Shown here in pieces: positions 42,198-52,896 of a DNA stretch of 64,000 bases (positions within the stretch are counted from its first letter, which is position 1; each line of letters starts with the position of its first letter). The notes beneath the pieces were generated by a model. It had not been told where the DNA came from and did not search any database. It saw nothing but the letters and a program-made list of their open reading frames with translations. Origin of the DNA: Podospora pseudocomata (lineage: Eukaryota; Ascomycota; Sordariomycetes; Sordariales; Podosporaceae). The position numbers and the translations under genes were made by a program. The stretch spans positions 1,364,001-1,428,000 of the forward strand of contig NW_026946363.1 of NCBI RefSeq assembly GCF_035222375.1, read 5' to 3'.

Positions 42198-42642
42198 ATG
42201 CTGGTTTGATTGTGAGGTTGAGGAGTGAAACGAGAAGTTACAAGACACATATGTCACACCAAAAGCACAACAGAAAGACTCAGCGTTGAAACAAGCACCA
42301 TTCATCAGCGTCAATTTGCCCAGTCGCTTCCCGAGCGTATGTCACCCTGGCCTCTTCGTAATAACTGTGTTGTATGTTACGCGTATGCTGACTTGGCTTT
42401 TGCACTATAGGCTTCTACGTAAACATGGGTACGATGAGCCAAACCACATCTCGATCTTGAAGTATCAATCATCTTTGCTAGAGGCTTGTCCCAAGTTTGA
42501 GTGATGTTGTGGTTGGAGAATGTGCTTGCTCACTGACTCCAGCCAACTGCTCGCTAGAAGGCGAGCACTATAAGATTCCCCATATAATCAAGATAGATCA
42601 GTTTCCGTTCATTGCACCAACTTACCCACGTTATCGCAAGTC
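42198..42642. promoter_or_regulatory. Divergent region upstream of the small gene and the phosphotransferase-like gene
   Basis: 445 bp between two divergent starts. A GCTCGCTAGAAGGCGAGC near-palindrome (42549-42566) and the TATAAGATTC word at about 42569 lie 70-95 bp before the plus-strand start, compatible with a core promoter. No gene seen. Confidence 0.35.
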
Positions 42643-43923
42643 ATGGCCACCTTTCATAACCCTAATGTAGTACCCGACAACAGCCTCCTGTGCCAGATAT
42701 TCGGCAAAAACGTGCTTTTAAGGCTGGCCACCGTACGCCAGGACGGGGATCGTTGCGTCTTCAAAGCCTTAGTACTAAAAAAGCTTGACCATGGCCAGAA
42801 TTCATGCTTTGTGCGCCTCCGGGCTCTGGACAAGCCGGCACCCTCGTTTTACACGGTTGCTGCTATGCAAAAAATAGCCGCATCTTGCATCAAACACCTT
42901 GTTCCAGCAACCATCAAAATCGGTGAGGCAACCAATGACCAAGCAAGAAAGTTCCAGTTTTGGGTCATGGAACTTGACAAAGGAATTGCCCTGGACAACA
43001 TCTGGGAAAAGATGAACCATGAGAATCGGAAGTCTGTGGTCAAGAACCTGGTCGAGGTGCTCTTTTCACTTCAATCTTTGAAGATCTCAGACTACAAAGT
43101 CCAGAACACCCTCCAGGAATCACTCGGCGAGCACAGAAAGGAAGAACTTACGGAGGCTGCCAAGGCTTCCTTCGGGGGCCCATTGTCGGGATTCCTGGAA
43201 ACAGAGGCCTTTTTCATGGCCTTTCTCTTGCGAGTGTTTGGCTTTGACCAGCCATTCAAGAACATCTTCGTAAACCGATTTAACAGCATGAAGCCTGTGT
43301 CTGATCCGGCCGGCATTGTGCTGGAATTTGCGGCAAAACATGTGGACTCGTTCAGAATCAACGATGATGATATGCGGAAGTTGTAAGTGCATCGATCAGA
43401 TACACCACTGGGATGCCCTAGTAATTTGCCGAAAGGAGGCCAAGAGGCTGTTTTCTGCCTCAACGACATTAGGCCTCAGAACATCATGGTCCTAGGGGTT
43501 GAAACCGATGATGGACGAGTGAAATACGAGCTCACTGGTCTCGTGGAGCGGGCATGGGCTGGTTTCTTTCCCCCCTCATTTCAGCTGAGTTTGCAAGACT
43601 CATTGGTGGGTGTTACAAACCGCCATCTTTCCTTCTACTTACTTTTGAAACAAGAACTCACTGGATTTCTCCCTCGAACCCCGCCACATATGTCGTTGGC
43701 GAGGGCCATGTTCCACCTCTTGGAGGCCCAGCAAGTGAAGAAGTTGGCTGAGGCCGATATGGAAGCTCAAATTCGCAAACGGTACATGGCCGTGATGCGG
43801 GTATCCCGGGACAAGGATCCGTATGTTGGATGGAAATATGACGTCGAAGGACCAATTCCGGAGGTGTCGGCTGAAGCTTTTGACAGGATGGAGATCGATG
43901 CTGTTAATAGCATGTGGGACTAG
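42643..43923 (+). CDS. Aminoglycoside-phosphotransferase-like (kinase-fold) protein with degenerate active site
   Basis: Exons 42643-43382 and 43422-43923 encode 413 residues. The intron is only 39 nt (GTAAGT...CCTAG) but keeps the catalytic-loop region intact; a longer alternative ending at 43467 would delete it. The overall pattern is that of the fungal APH/choline-kinase-like fold: an ATP-lobe segment, QFWVMELDKGIALDNIWEKM (the hinge, like the family's YILME.IPG.xLxxxW), then FCLNDIRPQNIMV in place of the usual FCHGDLxPxNILV and GLVERAWAGFFPPSFQ in place of GIIDWExAGxYPxxW. The catalytic-loop Asp and Asn remain, but His is replaced by Leu, and the metal-binding Asp of the second motif reads Glu. 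It may be a pseudokinase or an enzyme with altered substrate. No substrate can be named. Confidence 0.6.
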
Positions 43924-44219
43924 CTATCTTGATGGATAGTAATTCTCTAAAATAAATGAATTGAGATATCAAATTAGTCAACAACCCTAACCCATCAATG
44001 GCTGAAGTAGGGAAGGTCAGTGCTTGTTGGGCCGTCACCGCGGGGTAGCTTACCCCTGCTCGAGGGACCCTGGCAGCGGCAAGAGCAGAGACAGCGGGAC
44101 ATCGCCAGCATCATCACCGCCTCGAATCTCAGTCAGCTCCTTTTCAACTGTTGGCAAGACAAAGATTATCCAGCCGTGCCAGCCTCATATCTTACCCAAA
44201 CTCCAATTACAACATCAAA
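43924..44219. promoter_or_regulatory. Proximal promoter and leader of hexokinase
   Basis: 296 bp between the phosphotransferase-like stop and the hexokinase start. The last 90 bp is C/A-rich (TTACCCAAACTCCAATTACA) and runs into the strong start context ATCAAAATGG, typical of highly expressed fungal genes. Confidence 0.45.
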
Positions 44220-46572
44220 ATGGTCGGTCTTGGTCCCAAGCGTCCTCCCTCCCGAAAAGGCACTGGTACGTAAACAGTTGGTTGCAATCTCCAAACCCCA
44301 GCTCGGGAATCTCCAACAGCTTTCCATGCCCAACATAACCCCTCTCGGCTTTATTCATTGCTGCCTATTGTTTTTGTTGAATACAAGATAAAGTCAGGCA
44401 CAATTGCTCCTGCCATCCGTCTGATTGTATACTCAGAAGGGCCAAGTGGTTCTTCCCCCCAGCGCCTTGTGTGGTTTTGGTGCCGTGTCGCGTGCGTATC
44501 ATCCGGGAAGAGGCGAAGCGGAAGTCACGTTGGAGTGAAGACCCTATCTGTGTACCGTCCGCGATAATCTTGGATGATGTGACATCACTCACTCTTCTGG
44601 TTTTCTGCATGCTCAGTCACCAACACACCACCAACCTATCCGATCAGGCTTCCCAGCATTTCCCCACCTTGCTCTGCCTTGGCATATTTCTTCCTAAAGT
44701 ACCCTTTTTGCGAATCGCTATATTCGATCCCTACTCTGGCCTGCATTAGGTACCCAGCCTCCTACCTTGCCCTACAAATAAGTACCTGAGCCATGTCTTT
44801 CTTCGGCATGAGATCCCTGGTCAATCCCGACAACGTCAACCAACACCACCCAATTCCTCTGTCAAAGAGCCACGCCTACCGACACCACTCTATTTTCTCC
44901 AGCAACAGTTCTCAGTCCAGCCGACAGGGCAAGGCCTGTGCGCTCTTGTCCCTTGTTTCTTAACTGACCATGTCTTCAGGCTCGTTTGTCGAAGTCCCCA
45001 AGGACCTGCTCAAGGAGATTAAGCGCCTTGAGGAGCTGTTCACGGTTGATACGGCAAAGCTCAAACAGATTACCGACCACTTTGTCAATGAACTCGAAAA
45101 GGGTCTCAGCAAGGAGGGCGGGACCATCGTAAGTTTATCTTGAGCCAATGTTGGGTGTTACTCACGGCTAATGCGTCAAAGCCCATGAACCCAACATGGG
45201 TCATGTCCTTTCCCACTGGCTATGAGACCGGTACTTACCTGGCCCTTGACATGGGCGGCACCAACCTGCGTGTCTGCCAGATCACTTTGACGGAGCAAAA
45301 GTCAGAATTCGACATTATCCAGTCAAAGTACCGCATGCCCGAGGAGCTCAAGACAGGTGTGGCTGAAGATCTGTGGGAATACATTGCCGAGTGCTTGTTG
45401 CAGTTCATCCAGACTCACCACGGCGATGTCGCCAAGCTCGACAAGATTCCTCTAGGCTTCACCTTCTCCTACCCTGCCACTCAAAATTACATTGATGAGG
45501 GCATCCTTCAGCGGTGGACCAAGGGCTTCGATATCGATGGTGTTGAGGGCCGCAATGTTGTTCCCATGTTTGAGAAGGCCCTTCAAGAGCGGGTATGTCT
45601 AGGGGGCTAAGGGATGAGCGATGATATGCTGACCATCCACAGGGCGTGCCAATCAAGCTGACTGCTCTTATCAACGATACCACCGGCACCCTCATTGCCT
45701 CTGCGTACACCGACACTAAGATGAAGATTGGTTGTATCTTTGGCACCGGTTGCAATGCCGCTTACATGGAGGACTGTGGTTCTATCCCTAAGCTTGCGCA
45801 CCTTAACCTCCCACCCGATACCCCCATGGCTATCAACTGCGAGTGGGGAGCTTTCGACAATGAGCATAAGGTGCTCCCTCGGACTCCCTACGATGAATCC
45901 ATTGATACGGATTCACCTCGCCCCGGTCAACAGGCATTTGAGAAGATGATTGCAGGGTTATACCTGGGAGAGATCTTCCGCTTGATCATGGTAGACCTGC
46001 ATGACAACCATAATGTCAACATCTTTGCCGGACAGGATATTGGGAAGTTACGGAGGCCGTACACCCTTGACTCGTCATTCCTGTCGGCCATTGAGGAGTA
46101 TGTTTATTTACAGAAGTTGATTGATGTTGAATGCTAACCAGAGTACAGTGACCCGTTCGAGAACCTGTCCGAGACCCGCGAGCTCTTCCAGAACCAACTT
46201 GGCATCGATCCCAACCCCTCAGAGCTCGAGCTTATCCGCCGTGCTGCGGAGCTGATTGGCACCCGTGCCGCCCGTCTCTCAGCCTGCGGCGTTGCTGCCA
46301 TCAGCAAAAAGAAGGGCTATAAGGAATGCCACGTCGGCGCTGACGGGTCGGTATTCAACAAGTACCCTCACTTCAAGAAGCGCGGTGCGGCTGCCCTTCG
46401 TGAGATTCTCGACTGGCCCGCAAAGGCGGATCCCAACGATGACGACCCCATCGAGATCTTGGCCGCCGAGGATGGAAGCGGCGTGGGCGCTGCATTGATT
46501 GCGGCTTTGACACTGGAGAGGGTCAAAAAGGGGAATATGCATGGAATTTTGCACCCGGAGAACTTCCACTAA
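44220..46572 (+). CDS. HXK: Hexokinase
   Basis: Exons 44220-44265, 44980-45128, 45182-45592, 45643-46097 and 46149-46572 encode 494 residues. The first exon reads MVGLGPKRPPSRKGT-G, a hexokinase N-terminus common in Sordariomycetes, and has an ideal start context. It is followed by a 714-nt intron (GTACGT...CTTCAG), far longer than the others here (50-53 nt). Hexokinase phosphorylates glucose and fructose at C6 to start glycolysis and, in fungi, can signal glucose repression. Visible are LKEIKRLEELFTVDTAKLKQ, the phosphate-1 loop LALDMGGTNLRVCQ, the sugar-binding LGFTFSYPATQ, catalytic INDTTGTLIASAY, phosphate-2 IFGTGCNAAY, INCEWGAFDN and the adenosine-site GSGVGAALIAAL. The alternative first exon at 44793-44937 would give a 527-residue form. 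Confidence 0.93.
44793..44937 (+). other. Candidate alternative first exon of hexokinase
   Basis: Within the long first intron, an ATG at 44793 opens 48 codons (MSFFGMRSLVNPDNVNQHH..., His/Ser-rich, RQGKA end). They reach a possible donor GTGCGC at 44938 in phase 1, exactly the phase needed for the acceptor at 44979 (42-nt intron with AACTGACC). The joined protein would have a 48-residue, basic, Ser/His-rich N-terminus instead of MVGLGPKRPPSRKGT. A pyrimidine/AC-rich stretch with CCTACAAATAAG lies just upstream. It could be a second promoter with different localisation, or only an in-intron open frame. Confidence 0.35.
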
Positions 46573-46736
46573 GCGGGTGTGTTTTGGAGTGTTTGTTGAG
46601 ATTGGGTATAGGATTGCAGAGCATACGGATTACGAAGTTCAAGAGTAGCGGATGGTTTCAGTTCCGTTGATCACAGATTATAGTAGCTTAGAACGTTGAA
46701 TTAAGGGGCTTCATTTTGTCATTGTATCTGCTGTTG

Positions 46737-48637
46737 TCAGTTTTGACTTGTCAGCCTCTTTTTTTCCCCCTTTGCCTTTTCCACGGCGTATTTGAAGGTA
46801 TCGATCAGCTCCTCCTCACTCTCCAACCCAACCGATACCCGGACCTGCTCTGGGTTCGCCCCAAAAGTCTTGAGGTACTCCGCCGCCTCTGGCTCAACGC
46901 CCCAGATTGCATCGTTGAAGGGGAAGGCAAGAGTGAGGTGGGCACCGAGGTGAGGACCCTGGTATACGGACAGGTTATCGTAGAATGTCTTTGCCAGGTC
47001 GAGGGATTCGAAATCGACGGCCAAAAGGCAGCCGTACCCCGGGTTAGGGAACTCGGGAGTTGGCGCGCGCATTACGGCGTCGTAGTTGGGCTTTGTGTCT
47101 AGGAAGGGGGGATAGAAAACTGCTTTTACGGGGGAGGAGGGGTCCTGGGCTTCCGAGTTGAGGTAGGTGGCTAGGGATAGGGCGTTGGAGTTTAGGGTTG
47201 CTGAGCGGGCGAGGTAGGATTGGGAGTTGGAGAGGAGGAGGGAGGCGTCGGGGTGGAAGTACTCGTTGCGGAAGGTGGTTGTGAGGAGGGGGGAGAGGGA
47301 GGGGGAGAGGGGGGTGGACGGGGGGAGGAGGAGGGAGCCGCCCATGCACTGTGGAAGATGTTAGTAAAGGGGGATAGGGATGGTGGAAAAGGGGGAGACG
47401 TACGTTGGCGTATCCGGAGAGGGACTTGGTTATGGAGGTTACGATGACGTCGGCGACGGGGAGGACGTCGATATTGGCGAAGGAGCCGATTGTGTCGTCT
47501 ATGATGATAGGGAAGTCGTATTTATCGGCCTAGCACATATTTGTCAGTTCAGTGGTTTTGCCCACAAGAAAATGGGGGTTGGATCTGTCTGGACGACGTA
47601 CCAGTTTCCTCAACCTAAGCAAATCAACCGAGACCAGAATCGGATTAGAAGGGAACTCGGCAAAGCAATACGCCGGCCTCCCCCCTTTTTGTTTCTCCCC
47701 CTCCAGATACTTTTCCAATTCGTCAAACAGATTCGACTTTGCGTCACAGCTCCCAAAGTGCTTCATCCCGTTGGGTGACTCCTCGAAGAGGTGGTAGCTG
47801 TTGTGGAACACACTCCCCAAAACGACAATCTCCCCTTCTGGACGAAGGGTGATAAGCGCGTTGTGCAACCTCCACACGGCGGCCATGCCAGTAGGGTAAA
47901 GGAAGACATTCTCCGGTGACAATAAATTCGCTTTCTCCTTGTCGAGCGGAGAGCGTTGAGCTAGCTCGACGATGCGAGACTTGAGGCCGGTGTGGGCTTC
48001 GGTCAGGGGGAGATAGGTTGGTTCGGGGATGTTGGGGAGGGAGACATCGTCCGCGCCGGTGGCGGTAAATGGGAGGATGGCAAGGGAGTCAAGGTGGGCA
48101 AGGCAGGCGGCGGCTAGGCGGGAGGAGATGCCGCAGCCATAGTTTTGCCATGTGCCTACTACCCCCGGGGCGTGCTTTTGGGGGAAGGCGGTGATATACA
48201 GCCTGACTTTGTCCTCGGAAGAAATGGGGATTTCGACTACGCGGAACCAGAGGTCGGATGGGGGGACGAGGTGCTCCGGTTTGCGCCATTTGCCGTCGGA
48301 GGAGTAGCGTTGGGCGGTGGTGAAGGAGTCGGGGTGGACGAAGATGATGAGGCCGTAGGTTTCTGGGAGGGAGAGGGCTTTGTGGAGGGCGGTTGAGAGC
48401 TGGTGGTGAAGTTAGACTATGGGTGAGTGAACAAGGGGAAAGGGGAACGCTTACCTGACGCACTTCACACCATGGGCCGAAACGGGGGTAGATGGAGCTG
48501 AGTTTAGACAAGAGGTTTGGGTCACCTCTGCGGAGGGCTTTGGCTGTCTCCCAGCCGGGAATGTGAAAGGTGATGTTGTGAGGCTGCTCTGGTGGGAGAG
48601 AGTGCCCGAGTTCTGTGGTGATGACTTTGACGGGCAT
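46737..48637 (-). CDS. Cystathionine gamma-synthase-like PLP enzyme (fungal Str2 type)
   Basis: Exons 48455-48637, 47602-48399, 47404-47529 and 46737-47348 encode 572 residues. Introns of 55, 72 and 55 nt all have clear signals and are phase 0. The family is the fungal Cys/Met-metabolism PLP group (yeast Str2/YML082W type), which joins cysteine with an activated homoserine to form cystathionine in transsulfuration. The fungal-specific N-terminal half (ELGHSLPPEQPHNITFHIPG, then YPRFGPWCEV) precedes the PLP fold. Visible are LYPTGMAAVWRLHNAL, GSVFHNSYHLFEE, FPIIIDDTIGSFANIDVLPV (the Asp that contacts the pyridine N) and VTSITKSLSGYANCMGGS, with the Lys that forms the internal aldimine. The C-terminal domain ends FGANPEQVRVSVGLESEEEL. 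It is convergent with hexokinase across 164 bp. The exact substrate is not certain from sequence. Confidence 0.88.
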
Positions 48638-49447
48638 TTTGCTGACTTAGGTAATTTGACTTTCTCTTCTGGCGTGAGACTCACTCAGGTGTAAGCGAGA
48701 GTGAGATTACAGGTGAGTGTGAGTGATTATGGAATGTGCTTATTCACGCACCATATGCCGAAAAGAGCAACAGTCACCAGTGAAACTTGAAAGATGAGAT
48801 GGAATTCAAGACATCTCTAAATTTATAAGTCATGTCCGACTTCGCATACACCCCATGAAATACCCCAGATTCGGCAGACAACCCTGGCCCAAGGGGCTGG
48901 AACCGCCGTAACGGCTCGAGAACGGGTTAGTCACAAAGCACGACATCGGGGATGGCGGTTTTTGTTGTCTACAACTTGGCGGAGTATCCCGCCCACATTC
49001 TTTGATACGATGGCTCAAAATCCCGCGCCGACTTCAGCCCCGAAACCTCCCTTTCCCTCTTCTCGTTCGATGTTGAAACCAACTTCACCAATGAAAAATC
49101 ATCTCTATTCCCCGAGAGCTACAGTACAACACAAGAGCAAAAAAGAGGGGCTCCGAAAGTGGAGGCCGAACCTCCCGCCCGAGTCACATCCGTTGATCCC
49201 CGATGCTGGCCGGTGGAGCAGGGACTCCCTCGGTGACCATGTTATTCAACGTCTCATCGCCGACTCAGTTGTGACAAGTCTTGAATGTGTCATGCTGTGC
49301 TGTGTTTTGCTGGCTACATTCTATACCATTGAATCGCAAAAAGTATGCATCGCTCTCCTATGCTCGCTGACAAAAACAGTTCTGACTTGTTGTACAAGAA
49401 CACCCTCCCACATTCCATATCCAAATTGCACCCCATCTGATATGAGA
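48638..49447 (-). promoter_or_regulatory. Promoter region of the cystathionine gamma-synthase-like gene and 3' end of VTC4
   Basis: 810 bp. Near the start codon the plus strand has GTGAGACTCACTCAGGTG and GTGAGTGTGAGTGATT words (about 48670-48730). The rest is unremarkable, and the frame at 48962-49459 is Pro/Ser-rich without domain support. Nothing else recognised. Confidence 0.4.
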
Positions 49448-51850
49448 TCACCACATTGACCTACTTGTCCCTTCGTATCCGAAATTCAACGCAACCGCAA
49501 CAAACAAAGCAGCGCATAGCACCGTAGGCCCCACCTTGTCGTAGTATTTCGCCGCCTGGCGGGTACGGATGGCTTTGCTGCGATAGAGATAGGTGACCAC
49601 GGCGTAGCAGAGCGACATTACTGCCAGGAACGTAAAGGCACCGGCAGCGATGAATGAGGCCTTGTCGCCGCGCTTGGTACTGAAGTTGAGCAAGGTCACG
49701 GCGATGGTGCCAATGTAAATCGAGTATTCAAGCTGCTGATTGTTAGCAAATCGTTACTGTCAGGGAGTAGAAGAGAGGCAACATACCCAACCCAGGAACG
49801 TTCTCTCGGCCGCAAAGTACACCTTGGGTTCTACGCGAACGGGCACATAGATCTTCTTCCCCTTGGGCGCCTTGAATCTCTTTTGTTGAATCTCGCCGGT
49901 ACCCAAAAGCGACTCCAGTCTTGCGTTGCGAGGTACGGTAGTTGCCCGAGGGCGTGGGACAATAGCTTTCAGACCAGTCCACACTGCATGGCCGACAGTG
50001 TGTGCTGTGGTGGAAGCCAGAGTCTGGTAATATGTCCACCCACCAACCCTTCTCGCCTCCGCTAGTCTGTCTTCATCATCCTCGTCATCGGAGTCATAAA
50101 GATAGACGTCATCATTGGTAGGACGGTCGACAGTTTGGTCTTCGACATCAGATGCTGCCAGAAGGGCCCTGCCGTTCCGAGCGGCAGCACCCTGTCTGAT
50201 AGATTCCCCGTTTTGGGCTCCCAATACTCCACCCTCGTCATCAGAGTCCTCCTCGTCCTCGTCATCTGATGTCGATGTTGTGGCCGAGTGCTCTGTTCTT
50301 TTGATGCCAAAGTCATGGCTTGCTGGCTTCCGAATGTCGACATCCATCTGGGGCATCCAGTATGGCAGCAGGTGTATCCTGTCAGGGAACAGGGTGGCAG
50401 TGCCGTGGATAAACTTGGAGAACTTGGGTACGGCTTCGACCAAGTGGCTGGAAATCAGCTGTCGTACCCAATCGGGGGGTTCTTGGCCGTGCTGTGTTTG
50501 AAGCTTGACCTCGAGGACTGCATAGGGAAACCGCACAATATCTCCGGGTGGGAGCTGTGAAAATGGGTAGTCAATACCAATGTCCATGCGTCTCCAGTTA
50601 TCACCGGAGCGCGTGACACCATCCAAGTTGTCCTCTCTGATCATGGTAAGCTCAGTATCAAGCGAGATACGGACTCGGGCGTCGGCAGGCAGCTGGAAGG
50701 CGGTACGGTGGTAGAAGGATCGGCAGACTGGCTTGTAGCCCTTCTTCAAGACCGACCACTGTATCTCCTTGGCTAATCTTTCGTCTTCGGCAATGGCCTT
50801 TTCCGACTTCTTGCCTTCCTTGCGAGCCTTTTCGAAAATAGCGGCAGGGAGCAGCTCGCCACGCATGTAGGCATTGACATTCTTCTCTTTGATGGCGAAA
50901 CGGGCCTTGACTGATTTTTCACCCGTCCAGTCTTCTCTGTGTGTTTTCCGCTCAACGAAGATGGTCTCGTTCTGCATACCGCCATACCAACGCAATCGAA
51001 TCGCCTCGGCTCCTTCTGTTTTCTTCAGACGACCCTCGTATAGCTCCCACGTGTCGGGGTTGTCATAGTAGATGGATGTGATGGCTGAATCGGCGGCTTC
51101 GAACTCTTTGCTGGCATTGAAAACCAGAACAGGCAAGTGCTTTAGAATGATCAATTTGAGTTCTGTGACATTGTCGGGATGCACCCAGTATTTGGTCGTG
51201 TTGCGAATGAAACTGGCCTGGCTTCCGCCGGCTGCGCTGTCGCCCTTTACGGGGTTTCCTCTTGTTCGAACCAAGTCGTACAGCTTGGACAACTTGACAA
51301 CCGAGGCATCATAGTTTTCTTTGTAGAATGGTTTCGCCTTGAGGCGGGTTTCGAAGACGGGCTTGAGGTGCCATCCAGTCATTTTGTCATGCTTCTTGAT
51401 GATCTTGTAGAATCCCGTGTAATTGAGCTGCACGAACTTGGCGAGATCGTGGACGTCGGCAATGATGTCGCTCAGGTCCTCCTCGAGAAGCATGAACTCC
51501 TCCTCGCTGGGCCCATCTTGGCTCAATCCGCGCTCGTTGAGGCGGTTAACCACATCGCGGACCTCGCGCTCGCTGACGGCGATACGACGCGAGATCTCCA
51601 TCGCCTTGACCTGCTGTTTTGTGTGCACTTTTTCGAGCTCGGCCTCGAGCTTGCTGATGAAGCGGCTTTCATCGTCTTCTGTCCATTCGCGGCGCGATTG
51701 CTGTCTGTTGTTGGGCTTTGTGCTGTTGTCGCCGACGGGCTGCACAGAGCCAGAGGGATGCTTGAGGTCGGCCTTGAGCCCGTCATAATCGATGTAGTAC
51801 CATTGGTATTCGCGGATGGCGCTCGATCGGAGCTGTTCGCCGAACTTCAT
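49448..51850 (-). CDS. VTC4: Vacuolar transporter chaperone 4, polyphosphate polymerase
   Basis: Exons 49787-51850 and 49448-49732 encode 782 residues; yeast Vtc4 has 721. The start at 51850 ([16 protein letters not shown]) is the conserved SPX start; an upstream in-frame ATG would add 35 unrelated residues. Order: SPX domain (1 to about 165, ending [18 protein letters not shown]), which senses inositol pyrophosphates; the tunnel-shaped catalytic domain (about 200-500) with R285/R287 (IRLRWYG), K302 ([10 protein letters not shown]), [17 protein letters not shown] and K459 (VLEVKLQ), all matching the basic active-site residues of Vtc4; an acidic insert ([16 protein letters not shown] and [13 protein letters not shown]); then a three-helix DUF202-type membrane domain ([20 protein letters not shown] and following). 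It makes polyphosphate from ATP and moves it into the vacuole. The acceptor reads CAGCAG, so one Gln may be optional. Confidence 0.95.
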
Positions 51851-52896
51851 GACGACAACGCCGGGACGGACGCGGCAATTGGACTTGCTGAGCTTGCGGT
51901 TTCGGGCGTATTGTTTAGTGATTTGTCGAGTCTTGAGATCGTGGATAATCAGCATGGACCGGCGGGGCAGGTTCTAACGGCTGCCCATATAGTTAACAGT
52001 AGCCAAGCAACAGTTGCTGTAGAGTTGCCAGTTGCCACCGAAACTGAAGTGCAACGCAAGGTTTCTCTCTTCTCTCAGCGGTATCCTGGGATGCAAGCTC
52101 CACTGTTGCGGATCAGGAGCCCAGCTAAGCGCAGTGGGCTGTTCGGCTCGGGACCTGGAGTGTTTTTGTTTCGTCTCTTTCTCGTGGTGAAGCTATTCAA
52201 ACTTTGAAGAGATGAAAACACAAAGAAGCGGAAAAAGCCAGTCCAGAGGCTGGCGCAGCAAGTGGTGCCAGACCAACAGGGGCTTCTGTAACCAGCGGAA
52301 GCCACGATGGCCCAGGCACAGCAACTTGTGCCATCACCGACACACGTTTCACCAACATTGGTTGCCATTGGCGAATGGCTCGACTTGGCTTTCTCTTGGC
52401 GCCCGACCGGGATTCGGTGGATCTTAGCTCGTCCTGAGCTTGCATCGGAATGACGTTTTGGTGAAGAACAACGCTAGGTTGGGCCTGGGCCCTTTGCCGT
52501 CTTCAACGTTCAACAGGTGGCTTTCTTTCTCAAGAATGAAAAGGGATTAAGGGCTATCATTTATCTCGATACCTACTGTGTAAAGTCCTTGAGGTGCCAA
52601 TCAACCTAAACTTTGTAGAACGGCCAAATTCCAACAGAATGACCCCGAGTCCTAAGTGCAAGCCCTGTACCTGTCCCACCTTGTCGCGATAAAAGATAAC
52701 GATAACGGCCACAGACCCGCAAAAAATTGTCGATGAGGGGGAGGGGCAACCGCTAAATCGCACAGGCTGTCCTAGGCCTGGATAGTGCCACAAAGTACGA
52801 AGTCGACTTCCAAACCAGAACCTGATCGCAGCAAGAGATTGGTTTCGTTTCCTGACTGAACGACTACCAAGCGACGGCCAGTTCAGCTAGACCATC
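51851..52896. promoter_or_regulatory. Divergent region between VTC4 and RMT2
   Basis: 1.05 kb between two divergent starts. A long frame antisense to VTC4 extends into it but is a shadow of the SPX coding region. No supported gene. Contains CGATAAAAGATAACGATAAC (about 52686-52705), a GATA-word cluster 190-210 bp upstream of RMT2. Confidence 0.4.

Noticed and set aside
43383-43467. Longer alternative intron in the phosphotransferase-like gene
   Set aside because: It keeps frame and has a good TTAG acceptor, but it would delete the catalytic-loop motif that identifies the family; left as a second possibility.
51179-52207. 342-codon plus-strand frame across the VTC4 start
   Set aside because: It is the antisense shadow of the well-supported SPX region of VTC4, with Leu/Val/Ala-rich composition and no motif.
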